Part shown: positions 59,957 through 60,000 of the stretch, piece after piece
Position numbering within the stretch: the first letter of the stretch is position 1
Layout: every line of letters starts with the position of its first letter
Assembly (NCBI GenBank): GCA_905221605.1
Contig: CAJNDS010002823.1
Location: 531,001-591,000, forward strand
Reading direction: 5' to 3'
DNA: 60,000 nt
Source of the DNA: Symbiodinium natans
Taxonomy: Eukaryota > Sar > Dinophyceae > Suessiales > Symbiodiniaceae
Notes under the pieces: generated by a model
Database searches by the model: none
Seen by the model: the letters and a program-made list of their open reading frames with translations, nothing else
What the model was told of the DNA's origin: nothing
Position numbers and translations under genes: made by a program

Positions 59957-60000
59957 CCTGGGACCCTATTGACCACAGATTAGGAGTAAGTACCTATTTG
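59957..60000. mobile_element. Left end of the 49474-type element, cut by the window edge
   Basis: CCTGGGACCCTATTGACCAC and GAGTAAGT resemble the ends of 49474-49638. Confidence 0.45.

Larger units (their letters stand above)
58970..60000. other. ITS/MITE mosaic, right end
   Basis: A/T-rich text with a TA/CATA microsatellite (59017-59125), telomeric text in both orientations (59290-59360, 59700-59790, 59818-59855), two family A elements and the left end of another element. No gene recognised. Confidence 0.65.

Overview
The window looks like a gene-poor, probably subtelomeric stretch of a nuclear genome from an alveolate alga, most likely a dinoflagellate. The evidence is the plant/alveolate telomere repeat TTTAGGG (with TTCAGGG variants) in dozens of interstitial blocks on both strands, many short palindromic MITE-like insertions, long G/C homopolymers, and a very large one-ORF Ty1/copia-type retrotransposon. 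The assignment is an inference: a chromerid or another TTTAGGG-type alga cannot be excluded. I saw no rRNA, tRNA or spliced-leader gene.

Layout. Positions 1-23.9 kb are a mosaic of interstitial telomeric sequence (ITS), short unique islands and palindromic elements. They include a 2.6 kb foldback (2670-5313), a zinc-knuckle gag remnant (about 6.1-6.4 kb), a 36-bp minisatellite (10.4-10.8 kb), and seven short minus-strand islands that translate as leucine-rich-repeat-like peptides, most of them bracketed by inverted telomeric blocks. Positions 23,903-32,939 are a complete LTR retrotransposon with identical 278-bp LTRs, inserted into a TTTAGGG array with a 5-bp target duplication. Positions 33-52 kb return to the ITS/MITE mosaic, with A/T microsatellites and a G-rich block. 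Positions 52.1-58.7 kb are a chain of satellites: a purine-rich array of about 425-bp units, an array of about 54-bp units, a 32-bp array, AATTAATT palindromes, and an array of eight 64-bp palindromes. A 100-N gap (58,870-58,969) follows a poly-G tract, and the last 1 kb is ITS/MITE mosaic again.

The only clearly intact gene is the 2,791-residue gag-pol. It has a copia order (gag, protease, integrase, RT, RNase H). It also has unusual parts: a CCCH finger before the CCHC knuckle, an acidic insertion inside the integrase core, a 2-oxoglutarate/Fe(II)-oxygenase-like domain between integrase and RT, and a C-terminal extension with hydrophobic segments and a Cys/His cluster. A candidate half-tRNA-iMet primer-binding site directly follows the 5' LTR and lies inside the ORF.

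At least five families of small inverted-repeat elements recur, and several sit inside ITS. Two ITS blocks are themselves flanked by direct repeats. The region therefore appears built by repeated insertion of mobile elements and telomeric DNA into one another.
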